Shown here one piece after another: positions 33,650 to 44,549 of a DNA stretch of 64,000 bases. The stretch comes from Anticarsia gemmatalis (lineage: Eukaryota > Arthropoda > Insecta > Lepidoptera > Erebidae): NCBI RefSeq assembly GCF_050436995.1, contig NC_134775.1:2953124-3017123 (forward strand), read 5' to 3'. Under the pieces are notes generated by a model that worked only from the letters and a program-made list of their open reading frames with translations, was not told the origin of the DNA and ran no database searches. The first letter of the stretch is position 1, and each line of letters begins with the position of its first letter. Both the position numbers and the translations under genes were made by a program.

Positions 33650-33924
33650 TCTATACTAATATTATAAAGCTGAAGAGTTTGTTTGTTTGTTTGTTTGTTT
33701 GTTTGTTTGTTTGTTTGAACGCGCTAATCTCGGGAACTACTGGTCCGATTTGAAAAATTCTTTCAGTGTTAGATAGCCCATTTATCGAGGAAGGCTATAG
33801 GCTATATATCATCACGCTACGACCAATAGGAGCAGAGTAACAGGGAAAAATGTTACAAAAACGGGGAAAATGTTGACCCATTCTCTCTTATGTGACGCAA
33901 GCGAAGTTGCGCAGGTCAGCTAGT
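33650..33924 (+). mobile_element. Helitron-like element, complete
   Basis: Starts TCTATACTAATATTATAAAG and ends GGTCAGCTAGT. It contains a (GTTT)n run and ACGCGCTAATCTC. It fits the small nonautonomous Helitron-like elements of Lepidoptera (Lep1 type, from memory). It inserted between A and T, leaving no target duplication. Confidence 0.8.
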
Positions 33925-34681
33925 ATAAGATAAAGGTACTACATTTATTCATAACTAACCAGTCAGATCCGCTGTTCGTTTATAAACGTCTTCCATCTGC
34001 GTGAGCAATCTGCCGGCTTGAAATTCGGCTAAACATCGCAAACACTTTGTATATCACTTCACGAGTGCCACTGCGGAGTTTTATTCATTTTTCAAATGGT
34101 TATATTACGTTTTTGGATAAAAACTATAATTTAAGCAAAAATCAAATGAAAGCAAACTATGTTTACATTACAATGACAGTCAATCGACAAGATTGACTTT
34201 TAGTTTAGTGTTGCCAGCCACAGAATATAGTTAGTTCCACAAACATTAGTGTCTACTCTTTTTAGACGGACTGTACGTTACATCTGATACAACAATATCA
34301 AAATATTATAATTTCTTAAATCTTTGTTTTTAATGTTTTGTCATTCTGCATTTGGAAGTCTTACCGTAAAGCTAGAACCTTTGTGGTTTTGTGATAACAT
34401 CAAATATCGCGATAACATCAAAAACTGCTTTAAAAACGCGTTAATGCAAGAATGGAATGCATTTTCTCCAGAGTAATTTAAGAAACTTGTACATAATACG
34501 CCGACAAAGTTGCTGCTGTGATAAAATCAAAGGGTGGCCCAACAAAATATTGATGTTTTTATAGTATTCTAATGGAAATAAAGTACTTTAATTTTCATTA
34601 CAATTACAATTAGTTTTATTCCTCTGCAATCTTGAAATATGTAGTAATTTATAGGGTGCCTAATACTTTTGGCCAAGGCTG
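33925..34681. other. Noncoding remainder of G2 and G1
   Basis: No gene is seen. The stretch holds the transposase-upstream region and right end of G2 (to 34273) and then the right part of G1 (to 34681). Confidence 0.6.
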
Positions 34682-35089
34682 TACGTTACAAAGATGGGAT
34701 AGGCCAATATGGATGCTTCGTACTTTTTTCCGCGGGTTATGATAGTTATGACTAGTGTCCGACCGAATGTTCGGTTTCGGTTTCAGCAAGTTTCGGCAGA
34801 AAAATCTAGTTTCGGTGGCAGTTTCGGTTTCGGTGAAAAAACTGCCGAACCTTTCGGCGGAACCGAAACTCAACGCTCGTAAATTGTCATGCGTCTCATT
34901 CGGCTAACTTCGTGGCAGTCTCGTGTTCACCGCTCTCGCCGGCTTAGTTTACCGTTGCCTAGCGCGAGTGTAATTCAATATTAGTTATCGAACTATAACT
35001 ACTGTTTGATTTTGAGTAACTGTTGTTGAAATAGGTACAAACCAGTAAACCAGTCAAGTATTTACCGTCATTTTCTTGGGCGTGATATA

Positions 35090-35749
35090 CAGAGTGAGGC
35101 GTTAATAATGGATAGTCCTTTACCAGCGGATGGGCGACCACCCGACTGATCTAAAAATTTAAATTTATCTCTGGCATAAGTATCATAGTTTTTGAATTTT
35201 CGGCCATTATGTGTCTCTTTAAGAAAACGATTTACGCTCGTACTTTTTATGCTGTGGTCACAAATTAAGACTTTTTTAAATCCGTTTTTTTGCAATTAAA
35301 TCCTGGATAGATGTGCAATTGAATCTAGAACACGCTTAGCGTGCAATAATAAAATTAGTCGATCGGCAAGTGTTAATAATTTAAGTTGTTCGTAATATTT
35401 TGACAATAATCGGTATTAATGGTGCATGTTATACCAATTGAGAATCCTAATAAAATTTAAAAATTATTTATGGCGTGGGCAGTCAGGCCACCATACATTT
35501 TTTTTCCGCCACAAGTGCTCAAAGTTGCACAAAAGTTTTGAAAGATTATAAAACGGATTAAAAAAAAAGCCTTAATTTGTGATCACAGCATCAAAAAGTA
35601 CGAGCGTAAATCGCTTTCTTAAAAAACACACAAAATGGCTGATATTTCAAAAACTATGATACTTGTGCCAGAAATAAGTTTAAATTAGATCAGTCGGGTG
35701 GTCACCCATCCACTGGTAAAAGATTATCCATTATTTACGCCACACTCTG
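35090..35749. mobile_element. Fold-back mariner-like MITE
   Basis: CAGAGTGAGGCGTTAATAAT at the left is mirrored by an imperfect inverse ending at 35749. The arms extend about 200 bp each (35090-35290 and 35545-35749) around a loop of about 250 bp. TA lies on both sides (35088-35089, 35750-35751). No coding capacity. Confidence 0.8.
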
Positions 35750-36049
35750 TATAATGATTTTATTGTTATAATGTGAGGAAACAAATTACAACAAATACCA
35801 AATTACTGCATCGTCTTTTCTCGCTTACCGCGCGAGTTGCAGAATCAATTTGGACAGATTTTTCGTATTTAGTACGTGTCATTTAATAATTTTTCTATTT
35901 GAATTTTAATTCATATTAAGTACCTAGTTTAAGTGTTGATTTTTAATTTTTACCTGAAGTATACCTTAATTTAACATGTTTATTATGTATTTAATGGTAG
36001 GTATAATGACATAAAAATATATCTTTCACATAACTTAATTATTGCTTGT

Positions 36050-38830
36050 TTCATTTTTATTTATTTTATTTATTTATTTAAACTTAATATACAAATTTGT
36101 ATAAAGGCGGACTTAATGCCAGGGGCATTTTCTGCCAGTCTACCTCAGGGTGATGCAGAGATTATTACGAAGGTGTTTAAAAGAGGAAGAAAAGTGAGTT
36201 AAGAAAGAGTGTACAAATAAATAATAAGATAAATAAGCGATATGAGTGTAAATACATAAACATAAATAATATGTACATAAACATAATAAATATTACTTAT
36301 GATATATAAAAAATAAATATAGATACTATAAAATATGAGATATATACAATAATAAATAAATATAAATATACACTAAGATAATTGTGACGATTCTGCAACT
36401 TTGTTCAACAAAAGATCCCGCACTTTGTTCTTGAACGTAAGACGGTTAGTGGACATCCTGATTTCAAGAGGGAGCGCATTCCATAACAGAACTGACTGGA
36501 CAGGGAAAGAAGAGTTAATAAACCCAGTAGTGTGGGATGGACAGAGAAGAGTGAGATTGCTTGAGGAGCGGAGATTACGGTTGTGGTTATCACACAAGTA
36601 TGAAAGTAGGGAGTTAGGTAGGCTGGGGGAGAAGAAGAAGTGAGGAAAGAGAAGAGTGTCGTGAGAGCGCGTAAATTACGGCGCTCACGGATTGGTAGCC
36701 ACCTAAGTTGAGAGCGATAAGTAGATACATGATCATACTTGCGAAGATTGAATATAAATCGAATGCAGTTGTTAAGAAGACGGTCGAGTTTGTTGAGGAG
36801 ATCTGCATTCAAGTCAAAGTAACACACGTCACCATAGTCGATGAGAGGGAAAATTAAAGTCTGTACAAGCATCGCTTTCGTCTTAGATGGCAGCATGTTC
36901 TTGAGGCGATATAGAGCCCGCAATGTGCTGGTGACTCTGCGACAAACATTGGCTATTTGGGTTTTCCAGCTTAAAGTTGAGTCAATGTATAGCCCTAAAT
37001 CTCGCACAGCAGACGTCGTTTCAATAGTCGAGCCATTAAAAACTATAGGTGGAACGTGAACGTGACCAAGCCTGCTGATGTTACGGTGACTGCCTACCAG
37101 TTTAGCTTGACATTTGGTAGGGTTAACGGCTAAGCCGAACTTCTCGGACCAGGACTTGATGTGTTCGAGGTCGCCGTTCACGACATCAACCGCTGTGGAT
37201 ATGGAGTCCACAGTTCCTTGCGAATAAAGCTGCAAGTCATCAGCGTACAGATGATACGCTCCTTGAAGATTTTGGGTAACCAGATTAATAAAGAAAGAAA
37301 ACAATAAGGGAGAAAGAATGCCGCCTTGCGGGACGCCAGAATCAAGTTCACACCAGCTCGATGAGGATTCACCGAAGTGAACTGATTGCTGGCGTCCTTG
37401 AAGATATGAGGAAAACCATTTTATTGCACCGGAAGATATATTCAGATGAGAAAGGATAGAGAGGAGGATATCATGACTGACGGTATTGAAGGCGTTTGAG
37501 AAGTCTACCAGAGCCATCACAGTGACTTTTGTATCCTCCATCCCCGCCCTAATATCGCCAGTCACTTTAAGGAGTGCCGAAGTAGTGCTGTGGCCTGGTC
37601 TGAACCCGGATTGAAATGGACTAAGGAGGTTATTGTTGAACACAAACTGTGTTAACTGTTTGTGCACACAGGCCTCGAGCACTTTGGAAAGAAAAGGGAG
37701 AATGGAAATGGGTCGGAAGTGAGTTGGAAGCGACGGATTTGGAATTTTAGGTAAAGGGATAATGTAGGCTTTGCGCCACAGAGAAGGAAAGGAACCGACG
37801 GTAAGGGAGAAATTAATGATATGGGAAATAGCTGGGAGCAAGTGATCCAAAACAGAGACAATCATCCGACGACTGACGTCATCGGCGCCTACTGCATTCG
37901 ACTTAATGGACAGGATTATCTTCTTTATATCCTCCGGCGTTACTGGAGAAAAGGAGAAGGATTCAAGATTTGGGCGGGGTAAATCTAAAATGGAACGGAC
38001 AGTATTGCACTTGGTTTGGTGATCGATAGGTGTAGTGGAAGTGAAATGACGATTTATATCATCCAAACCAACAGTGCAATGTAAGTCGTTACTCTGATGT
38101 CTGCCAATACCCAGGGTCCCGAGAAACCTCCAGATATCGACAGGGGAGGAGGAGGAAAGATTATTGAGAAAATGTCGGCGTTTAGCATTGCGTACCATCT
38201 GATTGCATCGGTTTCTTGCAGCTTTAAACCTAACCCAATTTTCGTCGCAGCGGTCTCGGCGAAACCTGGCAAAGGCCCTGTCCCTTCGTCTCATGGCCAT
38301 ACGAACGCCTTCGGACATCCAGGGAGCGGGTGGACGTTTGAGCCTAACTTTCCTAACGGGCGCGTGGACATCGAACAGCCCAACAACAGCTTTATTGAAA
38401 ATACAAATCTTGTCGTCAATGTTTGAAGCTGTTGTTAGCTGCTCCCAGTTAAGGTTAGCGGCATCCGCACCTAATTTGTCGACATTCATACGGCCGAAAC
38501 AGCGCTTGTACAGAACCTTTGGGCGGGATTTAGGAGGCTTTAGGGTATAGGACATGAAGATCAAGTCGTGATGAGAGAAACCAGGAGCTGGGTATTGGCC
38601 AGAGGATGAGACAAGGGAGGGAGCAGACGTGAGGATTAAGTCCAGCCAGGTATCTTCACCTTCAGTGTTGTGGTGAGTGGGATGTAGGGGTAGAACGTGA
38701 AGGCTGGTGGACTCGACGATCTCAAGGAGTTTACAGGAACGAGGTGAGCGGGTAGAAAGGAGATCGGTGTTGAAATCGCCCATGATGATTTGATGTGTGT
38801 AACTAGACCCTGTAGATTCCATTCATTTTA
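36050..38830 (-). mobile_element. Non-LTR retrotransposon (I), 5'-truncated, inside the hAT-like element
   Basis: A minus-strand element ending in an AAAT-type tail (36055-36080). Only ORF2, from the middle of the endonuclease onward, and the 3' UTR remain. A TTCATTTT-like motif on both sides (about 36050 and 38825) may be the target duplication. The protein is related to those of elements D and E but clearly divergent. Confidence 0.8.
36373..38822 (-). pseudogene. Element I ORF2, truncated endonuclease and full reverse transcriptase
   Basis: The frame 36405-38822 starts inside the endonuclease (IIMGDFNTDLL, SHHDLIF) and contains a full RT: FRPISILPFLSKVLEACVH, SGFRPGHSTTSALLK, ALVDFSNAFNTVSH, SGVPQGGILSPLLFSFFIN and the intact catalytic YHLYADDLQLYS. 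A frameshift near 36600 moves the C-terminus to another frame (36373-36597), which ends LLWNALPLEIRMSTNRLTF, matching the end of element D. Apart from truncation and this shift the ORF is well kept. Confidence 0.85.
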
Positions 38831-38995
38831 TACCATAGAAGCAAATAAAATTGTAAGAAATACATTACATTTCAGTATAAGTGAAAATTTTTATATGTTT
38901 GTGTAAGTTTCGGTTTCGGTTTCGGCCGAAACTGAGATCAGAACCGAAAGTTCGGTTTCGGTTTCGGTTTAAAAACCAGTTTCGGTCGGACACTA

Positions 38996-39427
38996 GAAAT
39001 AAGTCGATATAGACACGACTGTTTCCATAAGTGACGTCAAAAGTCGTAAAAAATCATTGCACGAAAATGTTAACTATCCTAATGCCATTTTCCGCACACT
39101 TACAATTTCCAATCGCCGATATTGAAAATAGTTTCTGCGCAGATTTCAAAACGTTCTTCGGAATGTAGTAGTCAAAAATGTCAAACTTTACGATGAAAAC
39201 ACCAAATGACGTCTAAAACAATCAGATTCGTCAAGGCTCAAAACATAAGTAGTGACCTAAGTATAAGTCTAAATGTTGGAACCAATTTTGTAATAATATT
39301 GATGAGTCCGTATCACTCTTTGATGTGTGGCATAGGATACGATGGATAAAAGGCTATAAACAGTCAGGTTCACGTCTCTAATCAGCAAAAAGAGGAGTAA
39401 TTACGTAGATTAGCGCCAGACTTTGTA
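38996..39427. other. No recognised feature
   Basis: AT-rich DNA between the hAT-like element and a non-LTR fragment. I see no gene or repeat boundary. Confidence 0.4.
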
Positions 39428-40193
39428 GTGCTACAAAGTCCGTCTTTCACTTCGTCGAACTCATCTCTTGAGGTTAAGTTCAACATAGAGAAAAAGATGA
39501 AGCGTTTAAAGAAAAAGGATACCGCTCCTGGTAATGAGCTGATAACATATTTAATGTTGTATAATCTGCCGCCTACTGTAAAGTCTTACTTATTAGACAT
39601 TTATACCATGATTTTCAATGAAGGATCTCTTCCCTTGCATTGGCGATATGTTGAAATTTTTCCGATCCCTAAAGCTAGTGACATGACGGTTACCACGGAC
39701 CCCACATCCAAGTTAAGACCCATAGCTCTAACGTCGTGTGTATGTTAAGTCCACCTAATGATAACCAAAGGACTAGAGTGGTTTGTGGGGAGTAAACAGA
39801 TACTATCACCTAAAACAACAGGTTTTAGGTGCGCCCAGTCCACCTTAGACTCTGTAGTAAGGCTAATAATGCATATTCAGATTGGTTTCACAATAATAGG
39901 TAATAGGGTGTAGGTAGTAATAGGGTGGTCATTATAAGTGACAGCAAAAGCGCCCTACAGCATTTGACTCGATGCGCTTCTGGATACAGGAGTGCACCGA
40001 TAGTCTATGCTATTTTAAATATTACTTATGAGTTTCAGTGTAATTGTAATATTATTTTGAGGATGCAGTGGGTTCCATCACACTTTGGCTTGCAGGGGAA
40101 TGAGGAGGTTGATCTACTAGCAAAAAATGGAGCTATCAGCAGCTCAAGTTTCGATATAAAATCTTGTCCTTTTCAGGTTTTGCCAAAATTCTA
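39428..40193 (+). pseudogene. Non-LTR element remnant with RT and RNase H pieces
   Basis: The first part (39428-39748) reads KKKDTAPGNELITYLMLYNL, LPLHWRYVEIFPIPKAS and KLRPIALTSC, the RT finger motifs of I/R1/LOA-type elements. A frame-shifted segment with SPKTTGFRCAQSTLDSV follows. The second part (39925-40193) is an RNase H end: VIISDSKSALQHL and MQWVPSHFGLQGNEEVDLLAK. The palm between them is deleted. The presence of RNase H separates it from the other non-LTR families in the window. Confidence 0.8.
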
Positions 40194-40210
40194 AATTACT
40201 TGCCATAACA

Positions 40211-40312
40211 TTGGATAGCCTATAGCCTTCCTCAATAAATGGGCTATCTAACACTGAAATAATTTTTCAAATCGGACCAGTAGTTCCTGAGATTAGCGCG
40301 TATTAGTATAGA
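40211..40312 (-). mobile_element. Helitron-like element, truncated
   Basis: Minus-strand TCTATACTAATA followed directly by CGCGCTAATCTCAGGAAC, so the GAAGAG/(GTTT)n part is deleted. The 3' half is also missing. Confidence 0.8.
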
Positions 40313-40796
40313 TTAGTACATATGTGTAATATAAGTAGATCGTAATATTTCTCTTTATCTGTAAACTATTTTAATATATTATAAGGTTATGATGAGTCTG
40401 GCATAATCTTGCAAGATTAAAAGACTCTTAAAATAATAAAGAAAAAAAAAGAAGTGTACAGTGGCTCTTGAGTCACTGTGTACTCTGTACAGTAAGTACA
40501 ATTAAATAGAAAAGTGACAATTTATAGAAAAAAAAAGGATTTTCATTCCTGCAAGTTTCAAATTAGCTTATGCCTGTCAAAATAAAAAACAAACTTCTTA
40601 AACCAAAGGTTTGTTAACAAATAATATTATGAAATTAATGAACTTATTAACTAAAATCCACGCTAAAATGATGCAGGGGAAAGTTTTAATCGTTTGTTTG
40701 TACGTTTTTTGTTGTGAATAAACTCAAAAACTACTAAACTGATTTAAAAAAATATTTTTATTTCATAATTTTATTGTAGTTTTCTTTACTTTAAGG
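40313..40796. other. Noncoding AT-rich DNA
   Basis: No gene seen. GTACAGTG and its near inverse around a short loop (40456-40483) could form a small hairpin. Confidence 0.4.
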
Positions 40797-41613
40797 ATGC
40801 CGCGTCGCAAGAGCGACAAGTGAGAAATAACTCCGGAAACCGTCACCGACCACCGACGTGGGATTATATTAATTGGAGATGGAGTGTCTATACGTTCAGC
40901 AACAAAAGATGTAAAAGTCCCTTTCGCTACTTTAAAGCGTTATTATTGGAAAACTATAAATGCCGCATCGCTTCAGGGACAGCGTTTGCAACCCAACTAC
41001 GCAGTCAGTAAAGTTTTCACAGAGACGCAGGAAAATGATTTAAAAGATTATATCAACCAATGCGTTTTAATGTTTTATGGCTTAACGTCGAAAGAAACCC
41101 GACAATTGGCATATCAATGTGCTACAATCAACAATTTAAAGGTACCTGACTCATGAATGAAAAATGAGATGGCGGGAAAAGATCGATTATTAATCGAACA
41201 AATGTTGAAAGTTTCTTTAATAATTTGGAGGATCTCATCAAGAGGAACCCAGCTTTTTCAGACGGGACTCGAATTTTTAACCTCGACAAGACATCAACCA
41301 CCACGGTCCAAAAGCCTCAAAAAGTCGTAGCTCCCATAGGACGGAAATGCATAGGAAAATTCACAACCGCCGAAAGAGGGACGTTGAATACAACTTCTTG
41401 CATAATTTCAGCAAACGGCATAGATTTGCCGCCTGTGATAGTGTTCCCCAGAAAAAATTTCAAGGAACATAATAATATGATAAAAAAACATGCCACCTGG
41501 CTCACTAGGACTTGCTACGCCGACAGGTTGGATGAATAGTGCCATCTTTCCAGAGGTCATGAAACATTTCATAAAGCACACGAACGCATCTAAAGACAAT
41601 CCATGTATCATCA
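40797..41613 (+). pseudogene. Pogo/Tigger-like transposase pseudogene
   Basis: Starts MPRRKSDK and meets a TGA at once, then continues in frame with VSIRSATKDVKVPFATLKRYYWK, a psq/CENP-B-type helix-turn-helix. A break near 41156 and a deletion follow. The DDE part has FNNLEDLIKRNP, IFNLDKTSTTTVQKPQKVVA (first catalytic Asp), TTAERGTLNTT, LPPVIVFPRKNF and ATPTGWMNSAIFPEVMKHFI in a shifted frame. The sequence stops at the MITE at 41614, before the second catalytic Asp region. Confidence 0.8.
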
Positions 41614-42061
41614 GGCCGGGACTCCACCAAAGCGGAGACGAGACGAGCGGAGAGGAGATGTTTTTTAAACAACCAATAGAATTGAGTTATTGACACGTCT
41701 CCTCTCCGCTCAGCTTCAGTGGAGATCGCTGTGCGGAGATGTGTAATATTTGTATGTCGCGATGGAAGCGGAGATGTGAGCTGTGCGCGGACGACGCGCA
41801 GTGGAGACGAGAGATGTGAGCGGCGTGCAGTGAGCGATGTCACCCTCCCCCCTCTCGCCCGCTAGCAACCCGCAGAACCCCGCGCGCGCGCCGGCCGGCC
41901 ATCTTGCTAGTACCGTGCGCGCGAGCAAACGCTTTTATCGCACAGCACACAGCACTCCGCACACATCTCCGCTTTGGTGGAGTCCCGCGAGCTGAAAAAC
42001 ATCTCTTCTCGCACAGCACACAGCACACCGCACACATCTCTGCTTTGGTGGAGTCCCGGCC
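41614..42061. mobile_element. GC-rich MITE with inverted ends
   Basis: GGCCGGGACTCCACCAAAGC at the left is matched by its inverse at 42042-42061. The right end is duplicated: CACAGCACACAGCAC...CTTTGGTGGAGTCCCG occurs at 41940-41988 and again at 42012-42059. It is GC-rich compared with its surroundings and noncoding. The target duplication is unclear. Confidence 0.65.
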
Positions 42062-42068
42062 TTATAAT

Positions 42069-42285
42069 AGACTAGCCTTTGCCCGCGACTTCGTCCGCGT
42101 GGTTTTTGACTTAAGACAGAATTTTCATACAAACTTTCATCCCCTATTTTATCCCCGTAGGAGAAGAATATTTAAAATCCTTTCTTAGCGGATAAGCATG
42201 TCATAACATCTACCTGCATGCCAAATTTCAGCCCGATTCGTCCAGTGGTTTGTTAGGGGTGGAATTTATCAACATCCGAATAAAT
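42069..42285 (-). mobile_element. Helitron-like fragment, second subtype
   Basis: ACTAGCCTTTGCCCGCGACT, CGTCCGCGTGG and later CCAAATTTCAGCCCGATTCG are typical pieces of a very common lepidopteran repeat. Its 3' end is at the left, so it lies on the minus strand. It runs into an AAT-rich tract. Confidence 0.6.
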
Positions 42286-42830
42286 AAATAATAATTATTA
42301 TTATTATTATTATGTACGTCTCTTTTATATCTCGGGACTACAGAGTCCCGGACATTTGGAAGGCGTGCGTGGGGCCGAAGCCAACACGTAGAGGCCCTTT
42401 TTAGACGGCTTTAATCTTTCAATAATGTGTGGTGTCACAATCTGGTGATTATCCCTGTTTACACTATAAAATGTACCCAAGGACAATCACCGGACTGTGT
42501 GGAACTATGGCAAAACTAATAGGAAAAATCTACTTGGGCTATTGGGATTGGGTGTTTATGGACTGGAAACCAGGGGATCTACGGGGACTATGGCGCCTGC
42601 CGATAACAATGTTAAAAACATGTAAAAATGGCAGGCGGAGACTTGCCAACTCACAAACTGGGCCACACTAAACAAGTCGCATAAATAGCAACAAGGGGGC
42701 AACAGGGACGTGAGCGGCTGAAGGACGGAGAGGCCTCACTGGACGTTAAACTCAGATCACTTGCTCCCTGAGGGTCCGGCATCACTGGCCCACTAGCCAC
42801 TTACGCTTTATTATTATTATTATTATCCTT
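42283..42830. other. 500-bp unknown segment between two ATT microsatellites
   Basis: An (ATT)n tract ends at about 42311 and another starts at about 42809. Between them lies a GC-richer unique segment (42312-42808) with CTCGGGACTACAGAGTCCCG near its left end. I recognise no protein. A TTA-targeted insertion is possible. Confidence 0.45.
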
Positions 42831-42903
42831 TTTTAGGGGATAACAACGTCATAGTAGCTTTATGCATACAAAGTCTCAGCCCGATCGGTTTAAAATTGAC
42901 AAA

Positions 42904-43152
42904 TCTATACTAATATAATAAAGCTGAAGAGTTTGTTTGTTTGTTTGAACGCGCTAATCTCAGGAACTACTGGTCCGATTTGAAAAATTCTTTCAGTGTT
43001 AGATAGACCATTTATCGAGGAAGGCTATACGCTATATAACATCACGCTACGGTCATTAGGAGCGGAGTAGCAACGAAAAATGTTACAAAAACGGGGAAAA
43101 TTTGGACCCATTCTCTTAGGTGACGCAAGCGAAGTTGCGCGGGTCAGCTAGT
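42904..43152 (+). mobile_element. Helitron-like element, complete
   Basis: Starts TCTATACTAATATAATAAAG and ends GGTCAGCTAGT; only a short (GTTT)n run is present. Confidence 0.8.
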
Positions 43153-43289
43153 TAGAAATAAAGAACAATGTGATAAATACTGTAAGCTTTGTACTGATAG
43201 TTTAAGTTCATTATTTAGTAGTAATTCTTTTAATTTGACATGTAATAGTGTATGTACAATAATAGTAACATAATTTGTAGTGAGATAGA

Positions 43290-43520
43290 AAAAAAAATCA
43301 AAAATCAAATCATTTATTCATTTAGGTCAAATATTGACACTTATGATAGTCGTTACAATTACTGAATCTACCACTAGCTCGGAAAGGGTGTAGAGCCTTA
43401 TGAGAAGAGCTAGCAAGAAACTCACGGCCACTCTTTTCAATCGCCAAAAGTTTTACAATGTGGTTGATACAATAATTGATCATGCGAGGAGCTGCCAACA
43501 ATCAGCGATATAGACTAAAC
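43290..43520 (-). mobile_element. 3' end of a non-LTR element
   Basis: The minus strand holds a 3' UTR with GTGAGTTTCTTGCTAGCTCT and ends in ATTTGATTTTTGATTTTT units. It resembles the 3' UTR style of element A (AGTTTCTTGCCG) but belongs to another family. No coding sequence remains. Confidence 0.6.
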
Positions 43521-43809
43521 GTCAATTAAGGAAAATGAATGTAGCTAGGTTATTTATTAGTCTCTGATCATACTGTATGTTGGGAGCACCTACTAGCATG
43601 TGATAATAAGAAAATGGGCAGCAAATAAGCACATTGGTTGTGAACATTATAAAAGAAAAAAAGTGACAATTTTATGATTAACATCAAATTGTACGTAACA
43701 TCACCTATTTGCATCATTAATTGCCCATTTTTTACAATATTTAGACCTACTGCTACTGAGTTTATACAATTTATAGCAAAGTTCCCTAATTTCAAAGAAT
43801 CCTAATCAA
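43521..43809. other. No recognised feature
   Basis: A 75-codon minus-strand frame lies here (43568-43795) but it has no recognisable motif and I do not call it a gene. Confidence 0.4.
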
Positions 43810-44547
43810 GCGAGCGACTAATCCCAACAGCTATTGTCGTTTAGATAATCATCAATTCTGTAATAAGCTTTCCTAACGAGATGTTCCTTAACAGCAACTT
43901 TGAAACAATAGATATTCTGTACAATAAAATAATTAAATCATTACAAGCAGCAGCTGAATGTACATTTATATATAAAGATAGCAGAAAGCGATATATAATT
44001 GGTTGGAATTACCATCTGAAACCGCATACGGCTTACTGTAATGGCTAGGCAAACGTTCTTACAGTGGAACATGTACGGTAGGCCTTGTTCGGGATACTAT
44101 TACGATCAGATGCGTGCCGCGCGTAAGGACTTTAGAGCAGCTTTAAAGTTTGTACAGAATAACCAGGAACAGATCAGGATGAGTATACTAGCCGATCATG
44201 CGTCGTCAAAAATTTTTTGTAAGTTTTGGTCAGAGGTTAAGAAGCTTAACCCAAGAAGTAGCATGCCGATGAGCATTGAAGGCGAGACTGACCGGGTAGC
44301 TATTGCAAATCGGTTCTGCAGGCATTTTGATATCCGCCTGACAACCACCAAACGGGCGCCAACTCAATTATCGGGCCAATGTAGGTTAGATGAGTATGCT
44401 TTTGAGGTCACATCAAAAGATGTTATTGAGATACTTAGGGGAATGAAACGTGGGCAATCACCGGGACACGATGGCTTAAGCATAGAACATCTATGGTACG
44501 CGGGTGAGCATATTGCCGAAGTTCTAGCTCGATTCTTCAATCAATAT
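43810..44547 (+). pseudogene. Non-LTR retrotransposon fragment, linker and RT start
   Basis: Reads IIGWNYHLKPHTAY, a break, then a 44041 frame with FLQWNMYGRPCSGYYYDQMR, MKRGQSPGHDGLSIEHLWYA and VLARFFNQ. The SPGHDGL box is the start of the RT in several insect non-LTR elements. The fragment stops at the Helitron-like element at 44550. The rest of the RT is absent. Confidence 0.7.
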
Positions 44548-44549
44548 TC

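Larger units (their letters stand above)
24977..34273 (-). mobile_element. Mariner-superfamily element with long catalytic spacing (G2), nested in G1
   Basis: The ends CAGTGCGTCTAAAAAGAGTA (left) and CAGTCCGTCTAAAAAGAGTA (right, inverted) are bounded by TA at 24975-24976 and 34274-34275. Inside, on the minus strand, is a broken transposase (32453-33518 plus a C-terminal piece 25314-25507). A Jockey-like element (25508-32453) and a Helitron (33650-33924) are inserted in it. Confidence 0.85.
24827..34681. mobile_element. Tc1-like element ends enclosing a nest (G1)
   Basis: The left end CAGCCTAGGCCAAAAGTATT is matched by the inverted right end CAGCCTTGGCCAAAAGTATT ending at 34681. The match continues for about 28 bp with one difference. 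TA flanks both ends (24825-24826 and 34682-34683), as for Tc1/mariner elements. Apart from the nested element at 24977-34273, only about 560 bp belong to it and no transposase is seen, so it is nonautonomous. Confidence 0.8.
34753..38995. mobile_element. hAT-like element with two nested insertions
   Basis: TAGTGTCCGACCGAA at the left is the exact inverse of the right end at 38981-38995. Both ends are followed inward by many TTTCGG/CCGAAA motifs, a subterminal repeat pattern known from hAT elements. The 8-bp flanks (GTTATGAC, GAAATAAG) match poorly, so the duplication is not confirmed. No transposase is seen. Without the insertions (35090-35749 and about 36050-38830) about 800 bp remain. Confidence 0.7.

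Noticed and set aside
33670..33720. GTTT tandem runs as a possible CRISPR or minisatellite array
   Set aside because: They are the internal microsatellite of the Helitron-like copies; there are no spacers and the genome is eukaryotic.
41716..42188. Several Cys/Arg-rich frames in the GC-rich MITE
   Set aside because: They come from duplicated CACAGCACACAGCAC repeats and have no matching family motif.
43568..43795. 75-codon minus-strand frame
   Set aside because: No recognisable domain and no relation to neighbouring elements; frames of this length arise by chance in AT-rich DNA.
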